13,872 bases of DNA from Gammaproteobacteria bacterium (GTDB lineage Bacteria; Pseudomonadota; Gammaproteobacteria; Pseudomonadales; Azotimanducaceae). Below, piece after piece: positions 6,079 to 11,962 of this stretch (within the stretch, counting starts at the first letter, position 1; each line of letters opens with the position of its first letter). Location of the stretch: the NCBI GenBank assembly GCA_009839405.1, contig VXPR01000493.1, positions 1 to 13,872 of the forward strand, written 5' to 3'. The position numbers and the translations under genes are program-made. The notes under the pieces are model-generated. The model saw nothing but the letters and a program-made list of their open reading frames with translations. It had not been told where the DNA came from and did no database searches.

Positions 6079-7521
6079 TTGGCCAAACCGCTAGTTTACC
6101 TGTTCTGTGACACCAATCTCCTGTTCCAATGCAAAGCGCTGGACGAGTTGGACTGGTCGGCATGGGAGTCGTTCGATGTACGCCTGATCGTGACCAAGCC
6201 GATCCTGCGCGAGGTCGACTACCGCAAGAGTCAAGGGAATTCCCGCGTTGCAAGGCGGGCGCGCGCGGCGAGCGCCATGTTCAGGAAGATGCGACCGGCG
6301 GGAGCGAAGGTCGTTCACGAGGTTAAACCCCGCATTACGCTGCATGTCGCGCCGGAACACGCGTACAGCGCGGAACTCGCGGAGACGCTGAACTACCAAG
6401 AGCGCGACGACCAGCTCGTGGGCACTCTGCATCGGTTCGTGAAGGAGAACCCCGGTGCGGACGCCCGATTGCTAACTCACGACACCACGCCTCTGTACAC
6501 CGCGGAGGGCATCGGCCTCAGAGCAGAGACGATCCCTGAGAGTTGGTTACTGGATCCGGAGCACGACGAACACACGAAGAAGGTCGACGCACTGCAACTG
6601 GAAGTGGCACGGCTCAGGCGAGCCGAGCCCGCTTTCGACGTTCGGTTCCTAGACATGACCGGGACGAAGGCCGAGCGTCTGGAGGCCAGCGTGGACCTCT
6701 ACGATCCGCTGACGGAGAAGGAAGTCGGGGAGTTGATGGAGCGGCTCCGCAGGCGGCACCCCTTGAAGAGAGACTTCGGGCCACCGAAAGCCGGCCACCG
6801 GTCGGTGGCGGACCTGTCGCAGCTGGACCCAAAACGATTCGCTGGCCGAGTCTACGACGCGCCTTCGGACGAAGAAATCGCTGAGTACTCGGATGAAAAT
6901 TATCCAAAATGGCTGTCGAGTTGCGAGGACACGCTGGCGACACTCCACCAACTCCTTCAGGAGCGGCAACCAATGGTTCGGTTCTGTTTTTCGGTACGGA
7001 ATGGCGGCACGCGCCCCGCCGCCGATGCGCTGGTCACGATAGAAGCACACGGATGTTTCCGGACCATGGCGGCGCGCGACTCAAACGACAATGAACGGAT
7101 TGCCCTAAGAACACCTCCCCGACCACCACAGGGAAAGTGGCGCAGCATGTTCGACATCGGCCTCGGCTTCGACCTACGTAGCGCCGCTGCTTCGGCGTAC
7201 GTCGGAGAGAGTCTGATCGACGCCCTGCGGCCAGAGCCTCCGCGTGACCCAAACGAGTTCTACCCTAAGGCTGAGGACCCCCTCGCCCCGGCGGACTCGT
7301 TCAGCCTGAGCTGTGAGCAATGGCGGCACGCGGACGGTCGAAGGGAGTTCTGGGGTGAGGTTGCCATCCCTCCCGGAACCCCCGATGTGGAGGGGGCGCT
7401 CAAGCTGCGGATCCAGGCGGAGAATCTCTCGGAACCGACGCTGAGGACGGTGCCCGTGCGAGTCCGAACTAGGATTGTCAGCAGTTACGCGTCCGCCGTG
7501 AGGCTGGTGGATGAAGTCTGA
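6079..7521 (+). CDS. PIN-domain ribonuclease-like protein with a large unknown C-terminal region
   Basis: A 480-residue protein. TTG 6079 is the best start because it places the first PIN strand at the N-terminus (MAKPLVYLFCDTNLLFQ); TTG 6043 would add 12 residues. The PIN domain spans about residues 4-158 and shows the expected acidic set: D11 (CDTN), E45 (LREVD), D110/D111 (ERDDQLVGTL) and D135 (LLTHDTTP), ending GLRAETIPESWLL. PIN enzymes cleave single-stranded RNA with Mg or Mn. A short coiled-coil-like helix follows (about 163-182, KKVDALQLEVARLRR). The ~300-residue C-terminal region has helical and then beta-rich parts (VRFCFSVRNGGTRPAADALV; ALKLRIQAENLSEP) suggestive of immunoglobulin-like sandwiches, and I do not recognise it. 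It is larger than VapC toxins (~130-150 residues), with no antitoxin beside it. It is bracketed by repeat copies A and B. Confidence 0.75.
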   Translation: MAKPLVYLFCDTNLLFQCKALDELDWSAWESFDVRLIVTKPILREVDYRKSQGNSRVARRARAASAMFRKMRPAGAKVVHEVKPRITLHVAPEHAYSAELAETLNYQERDDQLVGTLHRFVKENPGADARLLTHDTTPLYTAEGIGLRAETIPESWLLDPEHDEHTKKVDALQLEVARLRRAEPAFDVRFLDMTGTKAERLEASVDLYDPLTEKEVGELMERLRRRHPLKRDFGPPKAGHRSVADLSQLDPKRFAGRVYDAPSDEEIAEYSDENYPKWLSSCEDTLATLHQLLQERQPMVRFCFSVRNGGTRPAADALVTIEAHGCFRTMAARDSNDNERIALRTPPRPPQGKWRSMFDIGLGFDLRSAAASAYVGESLIDALRPEPPRDPNEFYPKAEDPLAPADSFSLSCEQWRHADGRREFWGEVAIPPGTPDVEGALKLRIQAENLSEPTLRTVPVRVRTRIVSSYASAVRLVDEV

Positions 7522-7558
7522 GAAACGACGAACTGATCCGCAACCGCGGTGACTCTTC

Positions 7559-7804
7559 CCGACACGCGAGTACTATCGTCCTACACACGCAAACATTGGG
7601 CACACCGACGGGCGACCTCGCTGTTAGTAGGGTACGGCCCCCGCGAGGTCGTGCAGCTCGATCACGTGACCGTCAACCTGGGTTCCCTCGCAGCACGCCC
7701 TTGCTCGTCGTTGCCCTACGGCCGAACGCCAGCGTAGGAAATCGCGCACACGACCGTAAGACGACGAAATGTGGGCGTGTCGGACTTGGCAGCTCGTCCG
7801 CTAG
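7559..7804 (+). repeat. Dispersed ~250-bp repeat, copy B
   Basis: A repeat lying between the PIN gene and hicA. The left end CCGACACGCGAG is an imperfect inverted match to the right end (reverse complement CCGACACGCCCACATTTCGTC). The core begins GATCACGTGACCGTCAACCT (7660), continues through GGAAATCGCGCACACGACCG (7738-7757) and ends CAGCTCGTCCGCTAG (7790-7804). It aligns along its length with copies C and D and has the same orientation. A 3-base insertion (ACGACGA versus ACGA) distinguishes this copy. The terminal CTAG supplies the stop codon of hicA on the other strand. Confidence 0.8.
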
Positions 7805-8046
7805 TCTTCAAAGAAGGCGGCGCGGAGATCTTCCTGTGGAATGAACCGGCTTGCTTGGCGGTAGATTGCCGAGATCGTGCCGATGGCCAACGGGTCGGTC
7901 ACTGGCGCGATCAAGACCTCCCGGCGACCTTCGTCCGTCTCGCGCACGAACTTCGCGTGGCTTCCCTTCATCGACTCCACTTGGAACCCGAATCCTTGCA
8001 AGGCCCGAATGAGCTGTCGAGACGAAAACCGTCTCAAGCGCGGCAT
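7801..8046 (-). CDS. hicA: HicA-family mRNA interferase toxin
   Basis: An 81-residue protein. HicA toxins use a double-stranded-RNA-binding fold with a catalytic His to cut mRNA or block translation, and are neutralised by HicB. The sequence shows the HicA pattern: SSRQLIRALQGFGF (residues 8-21), the catalytic loop MKGSHAKFVR with H30, and the closing helix motif DPLAIGTISAIYRQASRF. The length fits the family (60-90 residues). The ATG at 8046 shares its A with the TGA of hicB (TGATG), so translation is coupled to the antitoxin gene upstream. The stop at 7801-7803 lies within the conserved end of repeat copy B. The C-terminal tail RAAFFED may therefore have been set by the repeat junction. Expression is expected from the hicB promoter, under HicB control. 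Confidence 0.88.
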   Translation of the reverse strand: MPRLRRFSSRQLIRALQGFGFQVESMKGSHAKFVRETDEGRREVLIAPVTDPLAIGTISAIYRQASRFIPQEDLRAAFFED

Positions 8047-8561
8047 CAGACTGGTGCCATCGTTGTTTCCAGGCTGATGGACAGTCGCGGCGATGGCGCG
8101 ATGCCAAGCGCGGTTGGATCTTCCCCTTCGAAGTAAAGCCCAATTGCCTCGCGGAGGTTCTGCAAGGCTTCGTCCACGGTTGCGCCCTGGCTCACGATTG
8201 GGAACTCGAGGCATTCGGCGACGTAGAAGCCTTCGCTCTCGACCATGACTGCATGGATCAAGTCGCGAACAGGGGCGCGGCCTTCTCCCTCGGAACCTCC
8301 CACCGAAAGCGCTGGTTCTTGGACGGGCCGGTACTCTTCGCAGATGCGGTACATGCCTCGTCCGGCGCGTTCGAAATATGGCCAGCGATGGGCGTGGTGC
8401 TTTGGTGCATCGACGCAGCATCGGCTCGCAACATGCGTCCGCACGGATGCTGCGTTCAGGTTCGGCAACGCTGCGACGATCTCCGCCAAGCGGAATATGC
8501 CGTCGGGACGACGAGTGCAGATTCGCTGTGCGGTGGCAAGGACTACGTCGTGAATCGGCAT
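8046..8561 (-). CDS. hicB: HicB-family antitoxin with an N-terminal winged-helix-like domain
   Basis: A 171-residue antitoxin. ATG 8561 (MPIHDVVLATAQ) is preferred; TTG 8594 would add 11 residues. The C-terminal part (about 101-160) is the HicB core: LIHAVMVESEGFYVAECLEF, then PIVSQGATVDEALQNLREAI and GLYFEG, the partial RNase-H fold that covers HicA. The usual C-terminal ribbon-helix-helix or HTH DNA-binding part is missing; only ~25 residues follow. Residues 1-75 instead look like a winged helix: helices (HDVVLATAQRICTRR, RLAEIVAALP), a recognition-like helix NAASVRTHVASRC, then a wing PYFERAGRGMYRI. Similar domains (DUF7669-like, from memory) occur next to nuclease genes. At 171 residues it is longer than typical HicB (~70-140). 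hicB precedes hicA with a 1-base overlap. A candidate operator lies just upstream. Confidence 0.82.
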   Translation of the reverse strand: MPIHDVVLATAQRICTRRPDGIFRLAEIVAALPNLNAASVRTHVASRCCVDAPKHHAHRWPYFERAGRGMYRICEEYRPVQEPALSVGGSEGEGRAPVRDLIHAVMVESEGFYVAECLEFPIVSQGATVDEALQNLREAIGLYFEGEDPTALGIAPSPRLSISLETTMAPV

Positions 8562-8573
8562 CGGCGCATCCCG

Positions 8574-8603
8574 ATGTGAAAAATGATTGTTCAAGTATCA
8601 CAT
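8574..8603 (-). promoter_or_regulatory. Candidate hicBA operator
   Basis: An inverted repeat ATGTGA (8574-8579) and TCACAT (8598-8603) with an 18-base AT-rich spacer, 13 bases upstream of the hicB ATG at 8561. The half-site centres are 24 bases apart, a little over two helical turns, suiting a dimeric regulator. A -10-like GATACT with an upstream TG overlaps it on the minus strand (8594-8599), with TTGCCA about 20 bases further up, which is longer than ideal. Autorepression by HicB is the family norm; binding here is inference. Confidence 0.4.
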
Positions 8604-8621
8604 ATCGCGAAGATGTGGTTG

Positions 8622-8872
8622 GCAAGATGCCTCTTCCGAGGACATTTCACGCACCAACGGTGGCGGCCCCGCCGGCCGGAGCGTGCGGCTGCAAGCCCTT
8701 GCCGACGACGTTGTGCGGGTCGACCATGTGACCGTCAGCCTCAGTTCGCCGTGCATCACGACCTCGCTCATCCGCTGTCCTACGATCCCAACGCCGTCCG
8801 CGCGGGAAATCGCGCACACGACCGTAGGACGAAATGCCTGTGTGTCAGGTTTGCCAGCTACGTCCGCTAGAC
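8622..8872 (+). repeat. Dispersed ~250-bp repeat, copy C
   Basis: A repeat lying between hicB and the small membrane protein gene, in the same orientation as B and D. The left half is the most diverged (TTCCGAGGACATTTCACGCA against TTCCGTCCGACACCTTTCGC in D). The core begins GACCATGTGACCGTCAGCCT (8722), passes GGGAAATCGCGCACACGACC (8808-8827) and ends CAGCTACGTCCGCTAG (8857-8872). The right boundary matches copy B exactly at GTCCGCTAG, after which the sequences diverge (ACAAATAAAG here). Together, B and C bracket hicBA as direct repeats. Confidence 0.78.
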
Positions 8873-9056
8873 AAATAAAGGTCTATAAATCATATAGTTA
8901 CGAAGGATGGTTCCTCGAAAAACTACGCACACGCTGCCTCAACCAATGCCCGGCTAGCGGCACACGTACTCGGTAACAAACGGAAATCTCTCGCTACAGT
9001 TTTCTGCTGGCGGCTAGGGTCAGATGGTGGTATAGGTCGGGACGTGTTGCGGGCAT

Positions 9057-9073
9057 TCGCCCGGACCGGGCGA
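9057..9073. repeat. 17-base palindrome in the leader of the small membrane gene
   Basis: TCGCCCGG-A-CCGGGCGA is a perfect inverted repeat 41 bases upstream of the ATG at 9115. It could be a stem-loop in the leader or a protein-binding site. A -10-like TATAGG (9031-9036) lies upstream without a good -35. Confidence 0.4.
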
Positions 9074-9114
9074 CCCCCGTTGGCACATGGGACAACCACA
9101 ATGGGGAGACTCCA

Positions 9115-9456
9115 ATGGCAACGAGAATCATCGTTGGCCTGACCGTCATCGCAGCAATTGTGCAGGGGCTGTGGCCGGGTCTTGTGCCCGAAAACATCCT
9201 GCCTTTGGCGATCGTCGTTCTCGGACTCGTGTACGGGGTCATGTGCCTCGACGCCGAAGATGCGACGGCATACCTCGCCGTCGCCATCGCGGTTGGCGGG
9301 GCGGCGGCCACGGATGTCCTCGGGAACATCCATTTCATAGGCGGCTACCTCGACGCCATCCTCGCCCTGATCAGCGTGGCGCTGTTGGGCGGGGTCGTGT
9401 GCGGGGTGGCGGTTAGGGCCTGGAACCGGGTCATGCCGTCGTCCGACGGGGATTGA
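9115..9456 (+). CDS. Small multi-pass membrane protein, unknown function
   Basis: A 113-residue integral membrane protein. The ATG at 9115 has GGGGAG seven bases upstream. Likely membrane segments are about residues 4-20 (RIIVGLTVIAAIVQGLW), 28-44 (ILPLAIVVLGLVYGVMC), 52-70 (AYLAVAIAVGGAAATDVLG) and 79-101 (LDAILALISVALLGGVVCGV). The acidic loop LDAEDAT lies between the second and third. The N-terminal half ending MCLDAEDATAYLAVAIAVG looks like a small conserved hydrophobic protein of marine proteobacteria, but I know of no named family. It has no enzyme motif. It sits alone between repeat copies C and D, with stem-loops after its stop. In this setting a holin-like, toxin or immunity role is conceivable but unsupported. 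Confidence 0.72.
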   Translation: MATRIIVGLTVIAAIVQGLWPGLVPENILPLAIVVLGLVYGVMCLDAEDATAYLAVAIAVGGAAATDVLGNIHFIGGYLDAILALISVALLGGVVCGVAVRAWNRVMPSSDGD

Positions 9457-9473
9457 CGATAGGGTTCCTTTGA

Positions 9474-9565
9474 GCCGGTCTCCGAACCGGCAACTGAGGC
9501 AAATTGCCCGCGGGGCCAGCAAGTCCCGCGGGCATTCAAAAACCTCGCATCGGCGAGGCGGGTTG
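9474..9565 (+). terminator. Stem-loop cluster after the small membrane gene
   Basis: Three hairpins follow the stop at 9456. These are GCCGGT-6-ACCGGC (9474-9491), TGCCCGCGGG-10-CCCGCGGGCA (9505-9534, a 10-bp stem), and CCTCGC-ATCG-GCGAGG (9543-9558) followed by CGGGTTGGTTTTG. Only the third has a T-rich tail and resembles an intrinsic terminator; the second is the most stable. Ranking is by eye. Confidence 0.45.
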
Positions 9566-9684
9566 GTTTTGTTGCGTCGAGTTGTCCTTCCGGCATCGCG
9601 CAAGTCGCACGCTCCGGCACCGGGTCAGTTCAGCCGCCCTCGCCTAGTTCCGAACGTCTCTTGCGAGACACAGCGTTGCCGGGG

Positions 9685-9942
9685 CGACACACAACGTTCC
9701 GTCCGACACCTTTCGCACGCCGACGGCAACGTCCTCGACGGCCGCAGGGTGTTTCAAGCCCTCCTGACGAGATCCTGCCGGCCGATCAAGTGACCGTCAG
9801 CCTCGGTTCCGTGCATCACGCCCTCGCTCGTCGGCTGCCCCACGGCCCCCCAACACCGCCAGTGTGGGAAATCGCGCACACGACCGTAGGACGAAATGTG
9901 TGTGTCGGGTGGCGCCCGTAGGGCGCGCGTCCAACGCGCTAG
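9685..9942 (+). repeat. Dispersed ~250-bp repeat, copy D
   Basis: The best copy for seeing the ends. The left end CGACACACAACGTTCCGTCC is inverted relative to the right end, whose reverse complement begins CGACACACACATTTCGTCC. The core begins GATCAAGTGACCGTCAGCCT (9784) and contains GGGAAATCGCGCACACGACC (9867-9886) and GTAGGACGAAATG. The right end is expanded by two small palindromes before CGCTAG (9937-9942), where B and C simply read CGTCCGCTAG. Same orientation as B and C. Confidence 0.78.
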
Positions 9943-10023
9943 CCTCTTGGCGACGTGAAGAAGCGCGTTGGCGACGTGAAGAAGCGCGCCTATCGGCGCG
10001 CAGGGAAGGCAGGATGCCTTCCC
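9911..10023. repeat. Stem-loop cluster with 21-bp tandem duplication
   Basis: Consecutive perfect inverted repeats lie at the right edge of copy D. They are GCGCCC-GTA-GGGCGC (9912-9926), GCGCGT-CCA-ACGCGC (9925-9939), GCGCGCC-TATC-GGCGCGC (9984-10001) and GGGAAGGCA-GGA-TGCCTTCCC (10003-10023). Between them a 21-base unit beginning TTGGCGACGTGAAG is repeated exactly (9947-9967 and 9968-9988). No gene is credible here, and this covers most of the gap before the thiolase gene. Confidence 0.75.
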
Positions 10024-10128
10024 TCCGAGGAGCGCCGCTTGCTACGGCGAAGATTCCCGGCGCGGCCAGACGGGACCGACGCCGCGTCATTGCGGACGTG
10101 GTGGAGGGCGGGACGCGGCTCCCTCCAG

Positions 10129-10154
10129 CGACGCCCCGTGTTTCGGGGGCGTCG
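10129..10154 (-). terminator. Hairpin downstream of the thiolase gene
   Basis: CGACGCCCC (10129-10137) and GGGGCGTCG (10146-10154) form a 9-bp stem with an 8-base loop, starting 17 bases beyond the thiolase stop on the minus strand. No T-run follows, so it may stabilise the 3' end or help Rho-independent pausing rather than act as a standard terminator. Confidence 0.45.
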
Positions 10155-10171
10155 GGAGGGCAGTGGCTCGC

Positions 10172-11317
10172 TTAGGAGGCCTTTTCCAGGATGTGGATGC
10201 CGCAGGCGCTGCCGAGGCCGATTACGTGGGTGAGGCCGATGCGGGCGCCTTCCACTTGTCGTTCACCGGCTTCGCCGCGCAGGTGCGTCGAGACCTCGTA
10301 GATGTTGGCGATGCCGGTGGCGCCGAGCGGGTGGCCCTTGGAGAGCAGGCCGCCGGATACGTTCACCGGAATCTTGCCGCCGAGTTCCACCTCGCCATCG
10401 TCGATCATCCGGCCAGCTTCGCCGTCGGGGCAGAGGCCCAGGTTCTCGTAGTGCAGGATTTCGGCGGTGGCGAAGCAGTCGTGGAGCTCGATGAGGTCCA
10501 CGTCTTCTGGGCCGACCCCAGCCATCTCGTACGCTTGGCTTGCAGCGAGCCTGGTGCAGGTGTTCACATCTGGCATCACGAGGTCGCGTTCCTGCCACGG
10601 GTCTGAGGTGAGGACGCTAGCGCGCACCTTGACCGCCCGGCCCATGAGGCCCAGCTCCCGCGCCTTCTGCTCCGAGGCGATCACTGCGGCTGCCGAGCCG
10701 TCCACGTTCACCGAGCACATGAGCTTGGTGTTCGGGTAGGAGATCATCTCGGCGTTCATCACCGTCTCGAGCGGAGTCTCGATCTGGTACATGGCCTTCG
10801 GGTTCATGGTGGCGTGGTGGTGGTTCTTCACCGACACCTTGGCGAACTGCTCAAAGGTAGTGCCGTGCTTGCGGGAATGCTCCATGCCGGCTTCCGCGAA
10901 CACGGCAGGCATGGTGCCGGAGCCGAGCAGGCCCTCCTTCGGGATGCCGGTGGCGCCGCCGCCACCGCCGAGCAGGCCCTTGCCCATCTGTTCGACGCCC
11001 ACGGCGAGCACCACGTCGTAGAGCCCGGCCTTCACCGAGGCCCAAGCCTCGCGGAAGGCCGTGGCGCCGGTGGCGCAGGCGTTGGAGACGTTGATGACCG
11101 GAACGCCCGTCTGGCCGATCTCCTGCAGGATGCGCTGGCCGACCATGCCGCTGGCCTGACCCAGGTTGCCGCAGTACAGCGCCTGCATGTCCTGGATCTT
11201 GAGGCCGCAGTCGTCGAGCGCCAAGAGCGCCGCTTCCGAGCCGATTTGCGGGACGGTCTTCTCCGGAAACCGTCCGAACTTGATCATGTCCACGCCGATT
11301 ACGTATGCATCGGTCAT
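10172..11317 (-). CDS. SCP2/SCPx-type thiolase (acetyl-CoA acetyltransferase family)
   Basis: A 381-residue thiolase of the lipid-transfer (SCPx-like) branch. It carries out thiolytic cleavage or condensation of acyl-CoA chains in the cytosol. The ATG at 11317 follows AAGGAGG. Thiolase landmarks are visible: the nucleophile C81 in NVSNACATGATAF, HDCF (H279, C281; replacing the NEAF of classic thiolases, as is usual in this branch), GGLLSKGHPLGATG with H329, and GLGSACGIHILEK with C372. The length fits SCP2 thiolases without a C-terminal SCP2 domain. A Gly-rich stretch (GKGLLGGGGGATG, about 113-124) lies in the loop domain. The DUF35 gene 75 bases upstream on the same strand is the usual partner: such pairs form a complex in which DUF35 bridges and supplies the substrate channel. 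The acyl substrate (branched-chain, steroid side-chain or other) cannot be read from sequence. Confidence 0.92.
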   Translation of the reverse strand: MTDAYVIGVDMIKFGRFPEKTVPQIGSEAALLALDDCGLKIQDMQALYCGNLGQASGMVGQRILQEIGQTGVPVINVSNACATGATAFREAWASVKAGLYDVVLAVGVEQMGKGLLGGGGGATGIPKEGLLGSGTMPAVFAEAGMEHSRKHGTTFEQFAKVSVKNHHHATMNPKAMYQIETPLETVMNAEMISYPNTKLMCSVNVDGSAAAVIASEQKARELGLMGRAVKVRASVLTSDPWQERDLVMPDVNTCTRLAASQAYEMAGVGPEDVDLIELHDCFATAEILHYENLGLCPDGEAGRMIDDGEVELGGKIPVNVSGGLLSKGHPLGATGIANIYEVSTHLRGEAGERQVEGARIGLTHVIGLGSACGIHILEKAS

Positions 11318-11392
11318 TTGCGCCCTCCTTGGCCCGTTTGTGCTTGCCCTAGGTGTTCGATTGGCTCCCCCTGAAGCCGTCAGGATCGACCG

Positions 11393-11806
11393 CTAACGCG
11401 GCTGGAAAAAGTACGAAAGGTACGAGTTGCCGTCCCGATCTTTGCGACCCAGTGCGTCGTCATAGACGACTTCGACCGGCATTCCGAATGGGATCTTGTC
11501 CGGCTCTGGCTCGACGTTGATGAGGTTGCCCTTGACGGTGCCGCCCCCTTCGAGATCGACGATCGCGGAGACGTAAGGCACTTCGATGCCCGGGAACGAG
11601 CGATGCACGATGCAGTAGGAGTAGAGCTCGCCCTGGTTGGAAAGCTGCACCTCCTCCATGCCGCCCCGCGCCCCGCATTTCGAGCAGTTGTCCCGCTCGC
11701 CGAGGAACACGGCACCGCACGAAGAGCACTTGCAGCCTTGCAGATAGGGCTTGCCGTTCTCAGGGATCTTCAGGTATCCCACTGCCGGCAACGGCTTGTC
11801 CGCCAT
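11393..11806 (-). CDS. DUF35 zinc-ribbon/OB-fold protein, thiolase partner
   Basis: A 137-residue protein of the Zn-ribbon plus OB-fold family (DUF35, OB_aCoA_assoc). Residues 21-46 hold the rubredoxin-like ribbon, with C27-x2-C30 (CKCSSCG) and C41-x2-C44 (CSKCG). From about residue 55 an OB-fold follows (GELYSYCIVHRSFPGIEVPY, then VSAIVDLEGGGTVKGNLINV and MPVEVVYDD). These proteins associate with SCP2-type thiolases or dehydratases and bind the CoA part or shape the active site. The gene lies directly upstream of the thiolase (75-base gap, same strand), as expected for the pair. AAAGGA precedes the ATG at 11806. A promoter with a perfect TTGACA -35 and palindromes lies upstream and is shared divergently with the amidohydrolase gene. 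Confidence 0.9.
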   Translation of the reverse strand: MADKPLPAVGYLKIPENGKPYLQGCKCSSCGAVFLGERDNCSKCGARGGMEEVQLSNQGELYSYCIVHRSFPGIEVPYVSAIVDLEGGGTVKGNLINVEPEPDKIPFGMPVEVVYDDALGRKDRDGNSYLSYFFQPR

Positions 11807-11822
11807 CCGTCCTTTTCTCCCC

Positions 11823-11878
11823 CAAACCGAAGTTCGGAGAATGGCGGTTTGCGGGGGCGCGTGTCAAATCCGAATTTG
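11823..11878 (-). promoter_or_regulatory. Candidate promoter and operators for the DUF35-thiolase pair
   Basis: On the minus strand, TTGACA (11862-11867) lies 18 bases from CATTCT (11838-11843, 3 of 6 matches). Two inverted repeats overlap these elements. CAAAT-CCGA-ATTTG (11865-11878) covers the -35. CAAACCG (11823-11829) with CGGTTTG (11845-11851), centres 22 bases apart, brackets the -10. CCGAA-G-TTCGG (11827-11837) is nested inside. A TetR- or GntR-like repressor would fit, but none is encoded in the window. Confidence 0.4.
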
Positions 11879-11898
11879 GGAGCCGACTTGCCCACGCG

Positions 11899-11927
11899 TG
11901 GTTATCGGTCGCACGTTGGCCTATAGT
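11899..11927 (+). promoter_or_regulatory. Candidate promoter of the amidohydrolase gene
   Basis: TGGTTA (11899-11904, weak -35), a 17-base spacer and TATAGT (11922-11927, 5 of 6 matches) lie 35 bases before the ATG at 11963. The 10-base palindrome CCACGCGTGG (11892-11901) overlaps the -35. It is oriented opposite to the DUF35 promoter about 30-60 bases away. Confidence 0.42.
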
Positions 11928-11962
11928 CGGGGGTTGACTGCAATCACCTTCGGGAGGGAGCG

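Noticed and set aside
7801..8625. Single 274-codon minus-strand protein ending as HicA
   Set aside because: The part upstream of 8046 is an out-of-frame shadow of hicB. The HicA core begins at ATG 8046, which overlaps the hicB stop.
8587..9921. Proteins encoded by the repeats themselves (shared DHVTVSL and EIAHTTVGRN)
   Set aside because: The similarity follows from DNA-level repeat identity. Copy B has a stop inside the same frame, the frames start differently, and there is no ribosome site, so non-coding is the simpler reading.
7559..9942. Classical integron attC sites
   Set aside because: The repeats are ~250 bp, longer than usual attC sites, and no paired RYYYAAC/GTTRRRY cores or integrase gene are visible. 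The array likeness is kept as a finding, but the integron label is not supported.
10163..11374. Plus-strand frames across the thiolase gene
   Set aside because: Antisense shadows of a clearly coding minus-strand thiolase with all catalytic motifs.
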